Shown in pieces: positions 9,633 to 20,300 of a stretch of DNA of 64,000 bases. Where the stretch lies: assembly GCF_002887595.1 (NCBI RefSeq), contig NZ_PEBU01000004.1:186001-250000 (forward strand), in the 5' to 3' direction. Numbering within the stretch: the stretch's first letter is position 1; every line of letters begins with the position of its first letter. Made by a program: the position numbers and the translations under genes. A model generated the notes under the pieces. It was not told the origin of the DNA. It ran no database searches and was given only the letters and a program-made list of their open reading frames with translations. This DNA comes from Bowmanella denitrificans (GTDB taxonomy: Bacteria; Pseudomonadota; Gammaproteobacteria; Enterobacterales; Alteromonadaceae).

Positions 9633-10337
9633 AGTAGCCTTATGGCTACGCGATTGAATCAACAATGACAGGATATGTGTATTTTCATTCAGACTTTGCA
9701 CCCATAACGACTGTCCACGTTGATAGTCAGGGTGCAGGTTTTTATTCAGTACAAAACCCAGATACTCACCCTCAATACAGCGCAGGCTGACTGCTTCAAA
9801 GCCAAAGTACGCCTGTACATAGGGGTAGAGCGCTTTGAATATGGCTTCTTTGGCTGAAAATACCCGGGTGACAAAAAGGGCTGCATCCAGCTTCTGTCCG
9901 GACAATAAGGCCTGTTCTTCTCGGGTCAGTACCTGAGCGGCAATATCATCGGCTGTGTCAGGTGACAAATGTTGTTCAAGATCAATGCCCAGTGCCACGA
10001 TGCTGGGGGAGGCCGAACAAATACAAAGAGCGTTCTGATCGGTGTGGGTGATGGAACCTCGTATACCCTCTGGCCAGCAAGGACTGCGGTGTGAGCCAAT
10101 GGATATCCAGGTCTGTTGTGTGCCTAACTTTTCAAGACAAGCCCTGGCACATAGTCGCCCAGCCAGGAACTCGGCCTGGCGTTTGGCTACCGCCTGCTGA
10201 CCAGGTTGTGCTGACGGGGGCAGCATTTGCATCATTTGTGGTTGATAGTCTGCCAGGGAAAATTGGCAGCGAAATCCGATAACATCTGGTGTCGCCACAT
10301 GCAGTGGCTGTATATGGCGAATAAAGCAATCAACCAT
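9615..10337 (-). CDS. 4'-phosphopantetheinyl transferase, EntD/Sfp type
   Basis: Transfers phosphopantetheine from CoA to the Ser of carrier domains, and probably activates the PCP and ACPs encoded around it. The sequence shows the family signatures in order: GIRGSITHTD, LGIDLE (Mg binding) and FSAKEAIFKALYP. Length is 240 residues, usual for EntD-like enzymes. The ATG at 10337 overlaps the stop of the upstream hydrolase (ATGGTTGA); a TTG at 10367 would add ten residues but is less likely. Its 3' end overlaps the convergent membrane-protein gene by 18 bases. PUFA-type clusters usually carry such an enzyme (PfaE); this one reads as EntD-like. It shares a two-gene antisense operon with the lipoprotein hydrolase. 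Confidence 0.93.
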   Translation of the reverse strand: MVDCFIRHIQPLHVATPDVIGFRCQFSLADYQPQMMQMLPPSAQPGQQAVAKRQAEFLAGRLCARACLEKLGTQQTWISIGSHRSPCWPEGIRGSITHTDQNALCICSASPSIVALGIDLEQHLSPDTADDIAAQVLTREEQALLSGQKLDAALFVTRVFSAKEAIFKALYPYVQAYFGFEAVSLRCIEGEYLGFVLNKNLHPDYQRGQSLWVQSLNENTHILSLLIQSRSHKATSGVFI

Positions 10338-11361
10338 TTTTGCGGCATTCAGTGGCTGGAGAAGCAAAGCGCTGCGCAGCCCATTGGCTGATATCTGTCA
10401 GTACGCCATCCACGAAGAAATGTTGTCCCGTCAGTTGAATCAGTGCATAGGTGGCCAGCCCCGGACTTTGCTGATTTAACCAATTGGCTTTGGTCATTGA
10501 ATGGGTTGCTTGCGGGTAGACTTTGGCCTGATAACACTGAGCTGGCAGCGCCGAAAAAATATCCGCATAGGTGGTTTGACTGTTGTTGATGTCAACATTC
10601 AGATCGGCCTGGCCAAAAACCGCCAGGACCGGCAGGTGCAATGCTTTCAGATCCTGCGAGGCATCAGATTGCCAATTGACGCGGACAAAGTCATAGCGTG
10701 ATTTGTCCAGCAGTTTGTCATCCTTATCGGCATGCTGGCTGAACAGTTGTTGATATTGCGCATAATCGGCGTTTTGTTGCAGGGCCTCGGTCACCAGTGA
10801 CACGTCTGCCTGTTGGTTTTCCAGGCGTTTTTGCCGATGATACTGGCCTTGCTGCTCCCAGTTTATGGCGGTAGATACCAGTATCATAAACTGCAGCTTG
10901 TGCTGGTCAGGTGCCAATTTGGGTAGCACCCAACCGGCCTGGCTGAATCCAATCACGCCTACATGCTCTGCCTGCACTTTGTCCTGATGTTGCTTGAGGG
11001 CATCGATGGCGGCCAGCACTTCATTGGCCCGGTCCTGCATGCTCTGTGCTAACCAGTCTCCACTTGAGCCCCCGACACCGGGTTTATCCCAGGCAAAGGC
11101 GGCAATGCCCTGCTGTGCCAGCGCCTGCCAATAGGGGCGATAATAGCCTTGGGCATCGAATGGTAAGGCACCGTCCCCATGTACAAACAGGATAACCGGA
11201 AAGGGCCCCTGGCCCTGAGTGGGCAGAATTAGCGTGCCATACAACTCGTCCTGCTTTGAATGGAATCGGACGCGCTCCTGGGTGTAATCCGGCGCCAAAC
11301 CGCAGGCCGCCATCGCTAACAATAGCGCCAGGCCAAGACAAACACGGCAAATCCTTGTCAT
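10330..11361 (-). CDS. Lipoprotein alpha/beta hydrolase (dienelactone hydrolase-like)
   Basis: 343 residues with an N-terminal lipoprotein-type signal (MTRICRVCLGLALLLAMAAC). The start at 11361 is chosen because AAGGA lies 9 bases upstream; a start at 11430 would bury the signal. The body has an alpha/beta-hydrolase fold: oxyanion HGDG, nucleophile Ser in GFSQAGW, an acid in FGQADLNVD and the His in ATHSM. Such enzymes cleave esters, thioesters or amides. An envelope location beside a natural-product cluster would fit maturation or detoxification of the product, but the substrate cannot be read from sequence. The gene overlaps the phosphopantetheinyl transferase gene by 8 bases and is divergent from the acylase gene. 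Confidence 0.8.
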   Translation of the reverse strand: MTRICRVCLGLALLLAMAACGLAPDYTQERVRFHSKQDELYGTLILPTQGQGPFPVILFVHGDGALPFDAQGYYRPYWQALAQQGIAAFAWDKPGVGGSSGDWLAQSMQDRANEVLAAIDALKQHQDKVQAEHVGVIGFSQAGWVLPKLAPDQHKLQFMILVSTAINWEQQGQYHRQKRLENQQADVSLVTEALQQNADYAQYQQLFSQHADKDDKLLDKSRYDFVRVNWQSDASQDLKALHLPVLAVFGQADLNVDINNSQTTYADIFSALPAQCYQAKVYPQATHSMTKANWLNQQSPGLATYALIQLTGQHFFVDGVLTDISQWAAQRFASPATECRKNG

Positions 11362-11588
11362 GCGTATGCATCCTTGTTCTTGTTGCAGCGAATCTGCCAG
11401 CAGCTTATCCAGTTGTACCTGGGCTGACAAGCATATGCCTTAACTATTCCCGCTGTGTCAGCAGCATATGCCGCCAAGACCGCACCTCTGTGCTGCAATA
11501 GCGACAAACGCTGACATAGCCTTGCACATATAGACGGCAGCCCACGGGTAACATGGTGCATGACATTATGTTGATAAAGGAGATAAAC

Positions 11589-13994
11589 ATGACAAAGACA
11601 GTTGCAGGTTGTGCCTGGTTGCTCGCTTTGACGGTCTGGGGAGCGACGGCCCAGGAGACGACCCTCAATCTGGAAGGGTTAAAACAGCAAGCCGGGATCA
11701 GGATTGATAACTGGGGGATTGCCCATATTCAGGCACAAAGCCAGGAGGATGCGTTTTTTGTACAGGGTTTCAATGTGGCCCGCGACAGGCTCTGGCAACT
11801 GGACCTGTGGCGTCGAAAAGGACTGGGAAAGTTGTCCGCCGTGTTTGGTGCTGATTTTGTTGAAATGGACCGCGCCTCCCGATTGTTTTTGTTTCGCGGA
11901 GATATTCACCAGGAATGGCAGTACTATGGACAGGACAGTCAAATGATACTACAGCGTTTTGTGCAAGGGATTAACGCCTATATCAGTCTGATTCATAGCG
12001 AACAGCAACCCTTGCCCAAAGAGTTTCAATGGCTGGGATACATGCCAGAGCCATGGCAGGCAGAGGATATCCTTAAAATCCGCAGCCATGGACTGTCGCG
12101 CAACCTTAGCAGTGAGGTGACCCGGGCGCTGACCCTGAACCAACTCGGCAATGAGGCAGAATCGTTGCGGCAAAAATTGACCCCGGCGCATAGTCTGCAA
12201 ATACCTCAGGGCAGTGATTATCAGCATCTGAGCGCCGAGGTATTACGCGACTACCAATTGGCCACTGGTGCAGTCCGATTCAGTCGCGAGGACGCCACGG
12301 ACCTTGCTACATTTCGCCGTCAACTGCTAACGCAACTACGTGATGTACAAAGCTTGCCATTACAACGGCATCTGGGCAGCAATGCCTGGGCGCTTGCACC
12401 GCAAAAAAGCCATACTGGGCGGGCCATACTGGCCAGCGATCCGCACAGGGTGAATACCCTGCCATCCGGTCGTTATGCGGTGCACATTAAAGCCCCAGGT
12501 TTAGATGTGATTGGCGCTGGTGAGCCTTATGTCCCTGGTATTTCGGTGGGGCACAATGGCCAAATTGCGTTTGGTTTTACGATTTTTTCTGCGGATCAGG
12601 AAGATCTTTACCACTATGTCACTGACGAGGCCAAACGCTACCGCTACCGGGGGGGCTGGCGGTCACTTAAGGTGATCCGCGAACAGATAGAGATCAAAGA
12701 TGCGGATGCGATGGAGGTTGAGCTTGCCTATACCCGCCATGGCCCGGTTATTTATCACGACCAGGCCAACAACCAGCTCTATGCAGTGCGGGCTGCCTGG
12801 TTGCAAGCGGGAATGGTGCCCTATCTTGGCAGTTTGCATTATCAGCGGGCAGACAACATACAGCATTATCTGCAGGCCCTGCGACATTTTGCGAATCCGG
12901 CAGAGAACCATGTATATGCCGATGTACAGGGCAACATTGGCAGACGCAGCGCTGGTCGGGTGCCTTTACGGCTAAACTGGGATGGCTTGCTACCGGTGCC
13001 GGGGGAAGGGCGTTATGAATGGCTTGGACATATTCCTCATTTCCTGTTGCCCTGGCAGCATAACCCTAAAAAGGGCTGGGTCGCGTCTGCCAATGAGATG
13101 AACTTGCCCGCACATTATCCCTTACATCTGGGTTATGAGTGGCCAGGCCCGCACCGTTATGATCGATTGGCAGAAAAGCTCTCGGCACCTGGAAAGCTCA
13201 GTCTGCAGGACATGGCATCATTGCAAAATGATCAACTGTCATTGCCAGCCAGGCGCATATTGGCACTTTACGATAGTGATGACTTCATCAATGCCGTGGC
13301 CAGACAGCGCTGGCAACAGATGCGAGACTGGGATAAGCATTTGAACCCGGACAGTCATATTGCCGCATTTTTCGAACTGTGGTGGAACCGACATATGCGC
13401 CCGGCCATGATAGGGCAACTGGTTGGGCAGGAATCCTTTGAACTGCTGGCCGATTTGTCCTCGGTAGGCGATCAGGAACAGTTGCTTGATATGCTTGAAC
13501 TGGCCGCCAGTGGGCAAGGGCAGATTCCCCCGGCACTGGTCCTGGCGTGGTTGTCTCAGAGTCTGCAATCGGCTCATCAATACATGCTCAATAGCGGACT
13601 GGAAAATGTGACTTGGGGGCAACTGCATGGTGCCGATTTTACCCATCCCATCAGCCCTCTGTTGCCCCCTGAATTGCAGGATTGGGTGAATGTCGGTCCT
13701 GTCAGGGCGCTGGGAGGTTCGGGTGATACGGTCAGAGCGAATATGCACGCGGTCAATTATACCGGCAATTTTAATACCGTACTGGGGCCGTCCTGGAGCA
13801 TGGTGGTGGACGTGGGTCAGTGGGACAATAGCCTGATGATTAACAGTCCGGGCCAATCAGGCAATATCGACAGTCCATTCTACCGGGATCTGTTTGAACC
13901 TTGGGCGAGCGGGCAAAAGGTGCCGCTGCTCTATTCTGATGCCGCTGTGGCACAGCATACACAGCAGGTGCTCAGGCTGTTGCCGTCTGAATAA
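11589..13994 (+). CDS. Exported penicillin-acylase family Ntn hydrolase
   Basis: 801 residues. The start at 11589 is preceded by AAGGAG at the right spacing and gives a signal peptide ending near VWGATAQE; an upstream start at 11553 lacks this. The alpha-chain region opens with the family pattern IRIDNWGIAHIQAQSQEDAF and VARDRLWQLDLWRR. The autocatalytic site is LGSNAWAL with Ser264 as the new N-terminus of the beta chain, followed by ASDPHR. Members (penicillin acylase, PvdQ, AHL acylases) are periplasmic heterodimers that cleave amide bonds of acylated molecules. Within this cluster it could remove an acyl prodrug group, as PvdQ does for pyoverdine precursors, or degrade acyl-homoserine lactones. 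The exact substrate is unknown. A hairpin follows the stop codon. Confidence 0.88.
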   Translation: MTKTVAGCAWLLALTVWGATAQETTLNLEGLKQQAGIRIDNWGIAHIQAQSQEDAFFVQGFNVARDRLWQLDLWRRKGLGKLSAVFGADFVEMDRASRLFLFRGDIHQEWQYYGQDSQMILQRFVQGINAYISLIHSEQQPLPKEFQWLGYMPEPWQAEDILKIRSHGLSRNLSSEVTRALTLNQLGNEAESLRQKLTPAHSLQIPQGSDYQHLSAEVLRDYQLATGAVRFSREDATDLATFRRQLLTQLRDVQSLPLQRHLGSNAWALAPQKSHTGRAILASDPHRVNTLPSGRYAVHIKAPGLDVIGAGEPYVPGISVGHNGQIAFGFTIFSADQEDLYHYVTDEAKRYRYRGGWRSLKVIREQIEIKDADAMEVELAYTRHGPVIYHDQANNQLYAVRAAWLQAGMVPYLGSLHYQRADNIQHYLQALRHFANPAENHVYADVQGNIGRRSAGRVPLRLNWDGLLPVPGEGRYEWLGHIPHFLLPWQHNPKKGWVASANEMNLPAHYPLHLGYEWPGPHRYDRLAEKLSAPGKLSLQDMASLQNDQLSLPARRILALYDSDDFINAVARQRWQQMRDWDKHLNPDSHIAAFFELWWNRHMRPAMIGQLVGQESFELLADLSSVGDQEQLLDMLELAASGQGQIPPALVLAWLSQSLQSAHQYMLNSGLENVTWGQLHGADFTHPISPLLPPELQDWVNVGPVRALGGSGDTVRANMHAVNYTGNFNTVLGPSWSMVVDVGQWDNSLMINSPGQSGNIDSPFYRDLFEPWASGQKVPLLYSDAAVAQHTQQVLRLLPSE

Positions 13995-14006
13995 TTCAAT
14001 AACTAA

Positions 14007-14030
14007 AAGCCGCCAAGGATGGCGACTTTC
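14007..14030 (+). terminator. Hairpin after the acylase gene, possible terminator
   Basis: AAAGCCGCCA and TGGCGACTTT pair around the loop AGGA with one mismatch, 12 bases after the acylase stop. It is followed by CTTTCCCCC rather than a clean T run, so it may be a weak terminator or an mRNA 3'-end stabiliser. Confidence 0.4.
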
Positions 14031-14044
14031 CCCCGTTTTACCCC

Positions 14045-14057
14045 CCTTGTGACAAGG
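14045..14057. promoter_or_regulatory. Inverted repeat CCTTG-TGA-CAAGG
   Basis: Perfect 5-base arms with a 3-base spacer in the control region of the PUFA-like operon. It could be a repressor or activator half-site pair; no known regulator is assigned. Confidence 0.35.
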
Positions 14058-14130
14058 TCATGAAGTATTGTCAGCAATAGTCAGTTCACCAATTAATGCT
14101 AACGAATGTCAGTCGCATAGCGGCCGGTAA

Positions 14131-14154
14131 AGGAATTATCGACGTACAATTCCT
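14131..14154. promoter_or_regulatory. Inverted repeat AGGAATT...AATTCCT
   Basis: Perfect 7-base arms separated by 10 bases, a spacing suited to a dimeric DNA-binding protein. It is one of three inverted repeats in the same spacer. Confidence 0.4.
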
Positions 14155-14157
14155 GAC

Positions 14158-14172
14158 TTTTGTTCAACAAAA
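14158..14172. promoter_or_regulatory. Palindrome TTTTGTT-C-AACAAAA
   Basis: Perfect 7-base arms around a single central base, 3 bases after the previous inverted repeat. It could be an operator; the arms are A/T-rich, so a chance origin is possible. Confidence 0.4.
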
Positions 14173-14320
14173 ATCGGTTTTGTAAGGGATTGTGCGAATT
14201 TCAACCTGTGGGATTTTTTTGTTGCTAGGATGGCGTCGCTAGTTTCAAGGGCGGGAATCAAGGTTTGGGCGGAGTGATACAAACCGTCCCGTCGTACCAG
14301 ATAAAACAGCGAGGGACGCA

Positions 14321-17300
14321 ATGGACACTCAGCGGCAAAGTACACAACCTATCGCCATCGTTGGGATGGCAAGTCATTTCCCCGATGCCACGGATCTTTT
14401 TGAATTCTGGCGCAATATTTACTCAAGTAAAGATTCTGTCACTGAAAATCTCGATTTTGAAGGCTATTGGAAAAAAGAAGATTTCTATCGGCCTAATTCC
14501 ACTGACAAAGACATGACCTACGCCTACAAGGCAGGTTGGATCCCCCCCATTGATTTTGACCCAGTGGAATTCAAGCTTCCACCCAATATGCTGGAGTCTA
14601 TTTGTACCGCTCAGTTATTTGCCTTACATGTGGCAAAGCAGGCGCTACTGGATGCCCGTATTATTGGCGATGATCCCATTGAGGTGGACCGCAGCAAGGT
14701 CGGGGTGATTCTTGGTGGAGCGGGCAATGGTAATACGTCATTTATGTTGGCGGCCCGCCAGCAAACGCCATTTATCCGCGAAATTCTGGGCAATATGGGC
14801 CTGCCCGAAGAACTGGTTGAAGAAGTCGTTCAGCGATTGCTGGATCAATACCTGGAATGGAACGAAGACAGCTTCCCGGGTTTCCTCGGCAATGTGGCCT
14901 GCGGAAGAATCAGCAGTTTTTACGACTTTGGTGGCACATCCAATATGGTGGATGCGGCTTGCGCCAGCAGTTTGGCGGCCATGAAAGCCGCCATTGGTGA
15001 ACTACAATCTGGCAGCTGTGACGTGATGTTGACCGGTGGCGTGAATCTGGAAAACTCGATTTTCTCTTTCCTGTGTTTCAGTCGCACGCCAGCACTGTCA
15101 CCAACCAACTGTTGCAAACCCTTTGATGCTAAATCTGACGGCATGATGTTGGGGGATGGTGTGGGTTTGTTGGTGCTGAAACGCCTGGAAGACGCACAGC
15201 GTGATGGTGACAGGATCTATGCCGTGATTAAGTCTGTGGCGGGTTCCAGTGATGGCCGCGCTAAAAGCATATTTGCCCCGCGCATGGAAGGGCAGGTCCT
15301 GGCGGTTAAACGCGCTTATGAGGCGGCGGGCGTTAAACCTGGTGACATTGAGCTGGTGGAAGCACATGGTACCGGTACCTTGTCAGGTGACCAGACAGAA
15401 CTCAGCAGTTTGCTTTCGGTCTTTGCTGAGCATGATGTGTTACCTCAATCCGTGGCGGTAGGCAGCATAAAATCGCAAATTGGTCATACTCGCTGTGCAG
15501 CAGGCGCAGCATCGGCGATTAAAACCGCGCTGGGTCTGCATCACAAAATATTGCCTGCCACCATTAATGTTGATCAACCCAATAAACTGCTGACCGGGCC
15601 TGATTGTCCCATCTATGTTAATACCCTCAATCGCCCTTGGATCCGCCATCAAAAAGCAGGCCCAAGACGTGCAGCCATCAGTGCTTTTGGCTTTGGTGGT
15701 ACCAATTACCATATGGTGCTTGAAGAATACCAGCATGAGCAATCAGGGCCATATCGGCTGAATAACGTGCCTGACGTGGTGGTATTGCAAGGACGGGATG
15801 GTCAGGACGTGCAGGAGCAGGTGCAGAGCTGGCTAACCCGTCTAAACGGCGAAGACGTTGAGGTGGCTTATGATGAGTTGGTCAGACAGTCTCCACAGCT
15901 TAATGAGCAGCTTTGTGCCAGGCTGACTTTCGCCACGGAGAACTCTGCGCAGGCCATCAGTGCGTTGACCGCTGCCCAGCAGCAATTGAATGACATCTCA
16001 GATAATACCTGGGAGCACCCGCTGGGTGTTTATTTTCATCCCAGTGTTAACAATAAGACAGCTCAGGGCAAAGTGGTGGCGCTGTTTCCCGGACAAGGGT
16101 CGCAGTATGTCAATATGGCCCTGCATACTGCCAATGAATTTCCCCTGATGCGGGAAGTACTGGCAGAGGCGGATGACCATCGCCAGGCGCAGGCACTTGA
16201 ATCATTATCCCGACTTATCTATCCCGCTCCGGCCTTTACGGCTGAAGAGCGTTCAAATCAGGAACAGAGGCTGAAAAGCACAGACAATGCGCAACCCGCT
16301 ATTGGTGCTGTCAGTCTGGGCTATTACCGTATTTTGCAGGCACTGGGCTTTAAAGCTGACTTTGCCGCAGGGCACAGCTTTGGCGAACTGACCGCCTTAC
16401 ATGTGGCCGGAGTACTGAGTGATGAAGACTTTCACCGCCTGGCGATGGCCCGCGGCCGTTTGATGAAACACGTGCCTGATGGTGATGAAACGGCTGACCG
16501 TGGTGCCATGTTGGCTGCATCTCTGTCGCCTCAACAGGCAGAGCAATGCCAGCAGAAGTTTGATGGTCTGGTGATTGCCAATCTCAACTCTAATACCCAG
16601 GTGGTATTTGGCGGAAGCAGCCAGGTGATTAGTGATGCCCAGCACTTTTTGCAGCAACAGGACGTGCGTTGCTCAGTACTGCCGGTTTCCGCCGCTTTTC
16701 ATACCGATTTTGTTGCCCATGCCAGTGAACCCTTTGGCGACGTGCTGGCTGGCATGCAACTGAAAAAGCCGACGATGCCGGTTTTCTCTAATGTGTCTGC
16801 CACGGCCCACGACAAAAATACTGACAATATCAAGGCTGCACTTACCGAGCAGTTGACCAGCACCGTGCGTTTTAAACAGATGGTTGAAAATCTGTATGCC
16901 GCCGGTGGCCGCTATTTTGTTGAGATGGGGCCCAAGGGCGTATTGGGCAAATTGGTGGCCGATATTCTGGGTGACCGTGAACACCAGGTCATTTGCCTGG
17001 ACCCCAGTGAGAAAGCACACGACGGCCAGCAGTTGCGTAAAGCCATCGCCAGAATGGCTGCTCTGGGGTTGATACAGACGCACCAGGATCCGTATCAACT
17101 CAGGCCCGCAGCACCAGAAAACAAAGAGAAGCGCCTGACCTATCGTATGAACGGTGGCTATTTCTTCTTTGATGCGACAAAACAACGACGTGAAAAGGCT
17201 AAGCGGCCAGATTCCAGTCTGATCGACGCTTTTGTTGCCCAGCATCTGGCGCAGCAACTCCACAGCACAGACTACGAACCTATTGAAGAATCTGAGGCCT

Positions 17301-20300
17301 TTGCGGCCTACCAGGTACATTCCCCGGCGTCCCGCTATGCAGTGGAAGGGACAGGTCAAACCTATATATATGAAGGACGAGAGGTAATCATGGCGACTCC
17401 CACACAAGACAACGCTGACAACCTTGGCCCAATCAGCCAGCAAATCCGTGCTCAGCAGCTAACCAATGAAGTGCATCAGCAATTCCAACAGAATCAGCGC
17501 GACTACATTCAGTTTCTTGATTCGCTGGTACATCAGCAATTCAACTTATTTGACAAGCATCAGGGCAGTAATCATTTCCGCGAGATGATAGACAGCCTCA
17601 ATCAAAGCTTCAGCCTGCTGGAGCAAAATCAGCGCAGCTATCACGACAATCATCAGCGTTACTTCACCAATCAGGGACAATTGCTGGCAAATGGTGAGCA
17701 GCCCCAGTTTGTTCACAATGCCGAAGTCAGTGCTGTTGCATCTGCGCCGCTATCTAACGGTGAGTCGCGCTCTGTCAGCAATAGTCATAGCAATGGACAT
17801 AGCAATGGCCACGCGCAAGCCAACGGCCATACAAATGGCCAGGCCAATGGCGCTGGCAATGGATATGCACAACCGAAAGTTGCCGCCAATGGCAGTAATG
17901 GTCATAGCGTTGCAGTGAATGGAAGCAATGGGCATGCTCACGGCGCGGCGATGCATGAGCCTAAGGTGCAGCAGCAGACTGCCGCTGTTCAGGTGAAAGC
18001 CTCGCAGGCGGAAAATGGTCTTAATGAAACTGACCGTCTGGCTCTGGAGCAATTACGCAAAGTCAGCGCTGAGAGTCTGGCCGCTGAACTGGTTAAGATC
18101 ATCAGCGATAAAACCGGTTATCCAGAGGACATGATCGGGGGCGATATGGATCTGGAGGCTGACCTTGGCATCGACTCCATTAAACGTATCGAGATTATCG
18201 GTGCCATGTTCAAGTCTTTCGAAACCGACTTTAAGTTAATGGAAGACGCTGAAGATTACGCCGATATGGAAACTTTCGATGTTGAGCAATTCAGCTCCAT
18301 CAATAAGTTGGTGGCCTTCCTGCAAGAGCAGATTGGGGAAATGATCGCGCATCTTGAACAGGGCGGTAGCATTACCGAAGCGCTGGACAGCAAAGCCGAC
18401 ACCACTAAACCTGCCGAGGTGAAAAGCTATAGTCAGGCCGCGCTGAAGGGCGAAGAAACTGAGCGCTGCGAAGTGGCCGAAAATGCCCAACAGGTCAATC
18501 AGGAAGTGGCAGACGTCATGACGTCCATCGGCTTTGTTGCCTCATCCGCCGATCTGGATGGAGAAGTGCTGCACCCAAAGTCTGAACCCGCAAGCGCAGC
18601 GCCAGTCGCCAGTGCTGAGCCTGCGGGTGCCAGTGTTATTCGTCTCGCAGAGGAACAGGTGCATGAAACTGCACCTGTTCAGGGGCTGGGCCGTTATGAG
18701 GTCAAGTTGCAGCCATTGCCATTACCGGACCAGCAACACATACATTTGCCGGAAGGTTTTACCTGGTTGGTTGCTGATAGTGGGCGCACCGCCGCTGAAT
18801 CATTGATGGATAAGCTGATTGCATCAGGCCATAAAGCCGTGCTGCTGCAACTTGCCGACAAACCGGCGAAAACCAGCCATCCGGCCTATACATTGGCAGC
18901 GCGTGACGAAGATAGTCTGCTACAGACCCTGGCTAGCATTCGCGCTGAGCATGGTCAGATCGGCGGACTTATTTGCCTGCAGACTGCCGGTGTAGATGCC
19001 AAAGCCATTCGCAATTGCTTTGTGGCCAAAGAATATGCCGTGCAGCAGCAGCTTTTCATGCTGGTCAAAGCGTTGCAAAGCGATTTACTCGACAGTGCCG
19101 CTCAGGGCCATGCCAGTTTGCTGGTGGCAGGCCAACTGGATGGCATGCTTGGCTTAGGCGGTGTGCGGGGTTATCCGCTGGTATCTGCCGGTGTCAGTGG
19201 TCTGGTCAAGTCTCTGCACCACGAATGGCCGCAGGTACGCTGTCGTTATGTCGATCTTCAGCCCAAGATGGCCGACGAGCAGGCGCTGCATGCGCTATGG
19301 CAGGAATTACATGATGTTGACTGCCAGCCATTGGAAGTTGGGCGGGATGGTCAGGGCAGACGTACCACTTTGGTATTGTGTGATGCGCCTTTGGCAGAAT
19401 CCAAGCCGGCATTAGACGACAAAGATGTGGTGCTGGTGACCGGTGGCGCGCGCGGCATCACGGCCACCTGTGTGCTTGAACTGGCTAAACAAACCGGCGC
19501 GGCGTTTATGTTGTTGGGACGCACGGATATCAATGCCCAGCGGCCCGAATGGGCCAAAGACTGCCAGGATGTCGCGCAGTTACGGGCTGCCGCCATTCAG
19601 GCTGTTAAACAGCAGGGCGAACTGCCAACCCCGGTCAAAATAGACAAAATGCTGGGTTCAATTCTGCAGGCTGAGGAAGTGCAGCAAACTCTCAATCAGT
19701 TGCAGGAACTTGGCTGTCGTGCCAGCTATGTGGCGGTGGATATTCTCGATAAAGAGCGGCTCAAGCAGGCATTGACTGAGGCGCAACAGCAGTTAGGTAA
19801 GGTTACAGCTCTAGTGCATGGGGCGGGTAATCTGGCTGACAAAAAGCTGGACAAGAAAACCGCAGAAGACTTCGAGTCGGTATTTGGCACCAAAGTGCGG
19901 GGACTGGAAAACCTGGTTCGCGTCCTGACACCTGGTTCACTCAAGTTACTTTGCCTGTTCTCCTCAGTATCCGGCTTCTTTGGTAACGCCGGCCAGACCG
20001 ATTATGCCATGGCTAATGAGGTGCTGAGTAAGTTTGCCCATGACTGGCAATTTTATTATCCGCAATCCAGGGTTTGTGCCATCAATTGGGGGCCGTGGGA
20101 TAGCGGCATGGTCAGCGACACCCTCAAACGGGCCTATCAGGAACGCGGTATTTGTATCATTCCCAGTGACGACGGAGCACGCCGCTTTGTTGCAGAGCTG
20201 GCCGCCAATACCACTCAGGTGTTGATTGGTAATGACAAGTACCAACAGCCCAAAATCAGTGCACCAACCGCCACCAGTCATCAGTCCACCCGATTGGTGT

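Larger units (their letters stand above)
13995..14320 (+). promoter_or_regulatory. 326-base control region before the PUFA-like operon
   Basis: No gene was found here. The stretch holds a hairpin just after the acylase stop and three close inverted repeats (CCTTG-TGA-CAAGG; AGGAATT with a 10-base spacer; TTTTGTT-C-AACAAAA), then a T-rich tract and the ribosome site GAGGGA before the ATG at 14321. It is the only long spacer in front of about 20 kb of closely packed genes, so it very likely contains the operon promoter and operator sites. I could not fix a convincing -35/-10 pair; TAGGAT at 14226 is one candidate -10. Confidence 0.6.

Noticed and set aside
16673-17443. 256-residue open frame on the - strand inside the PfaA-like gene
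   Set aside because: It overlaps the AT domain and has no family features; shadow of the real frame.
17770-17945. Short regular repeats that could suggest a CRISPR array
   Set aside because: The units are irregular, lie within an open coding frame, have no spacers, and encode a linker.
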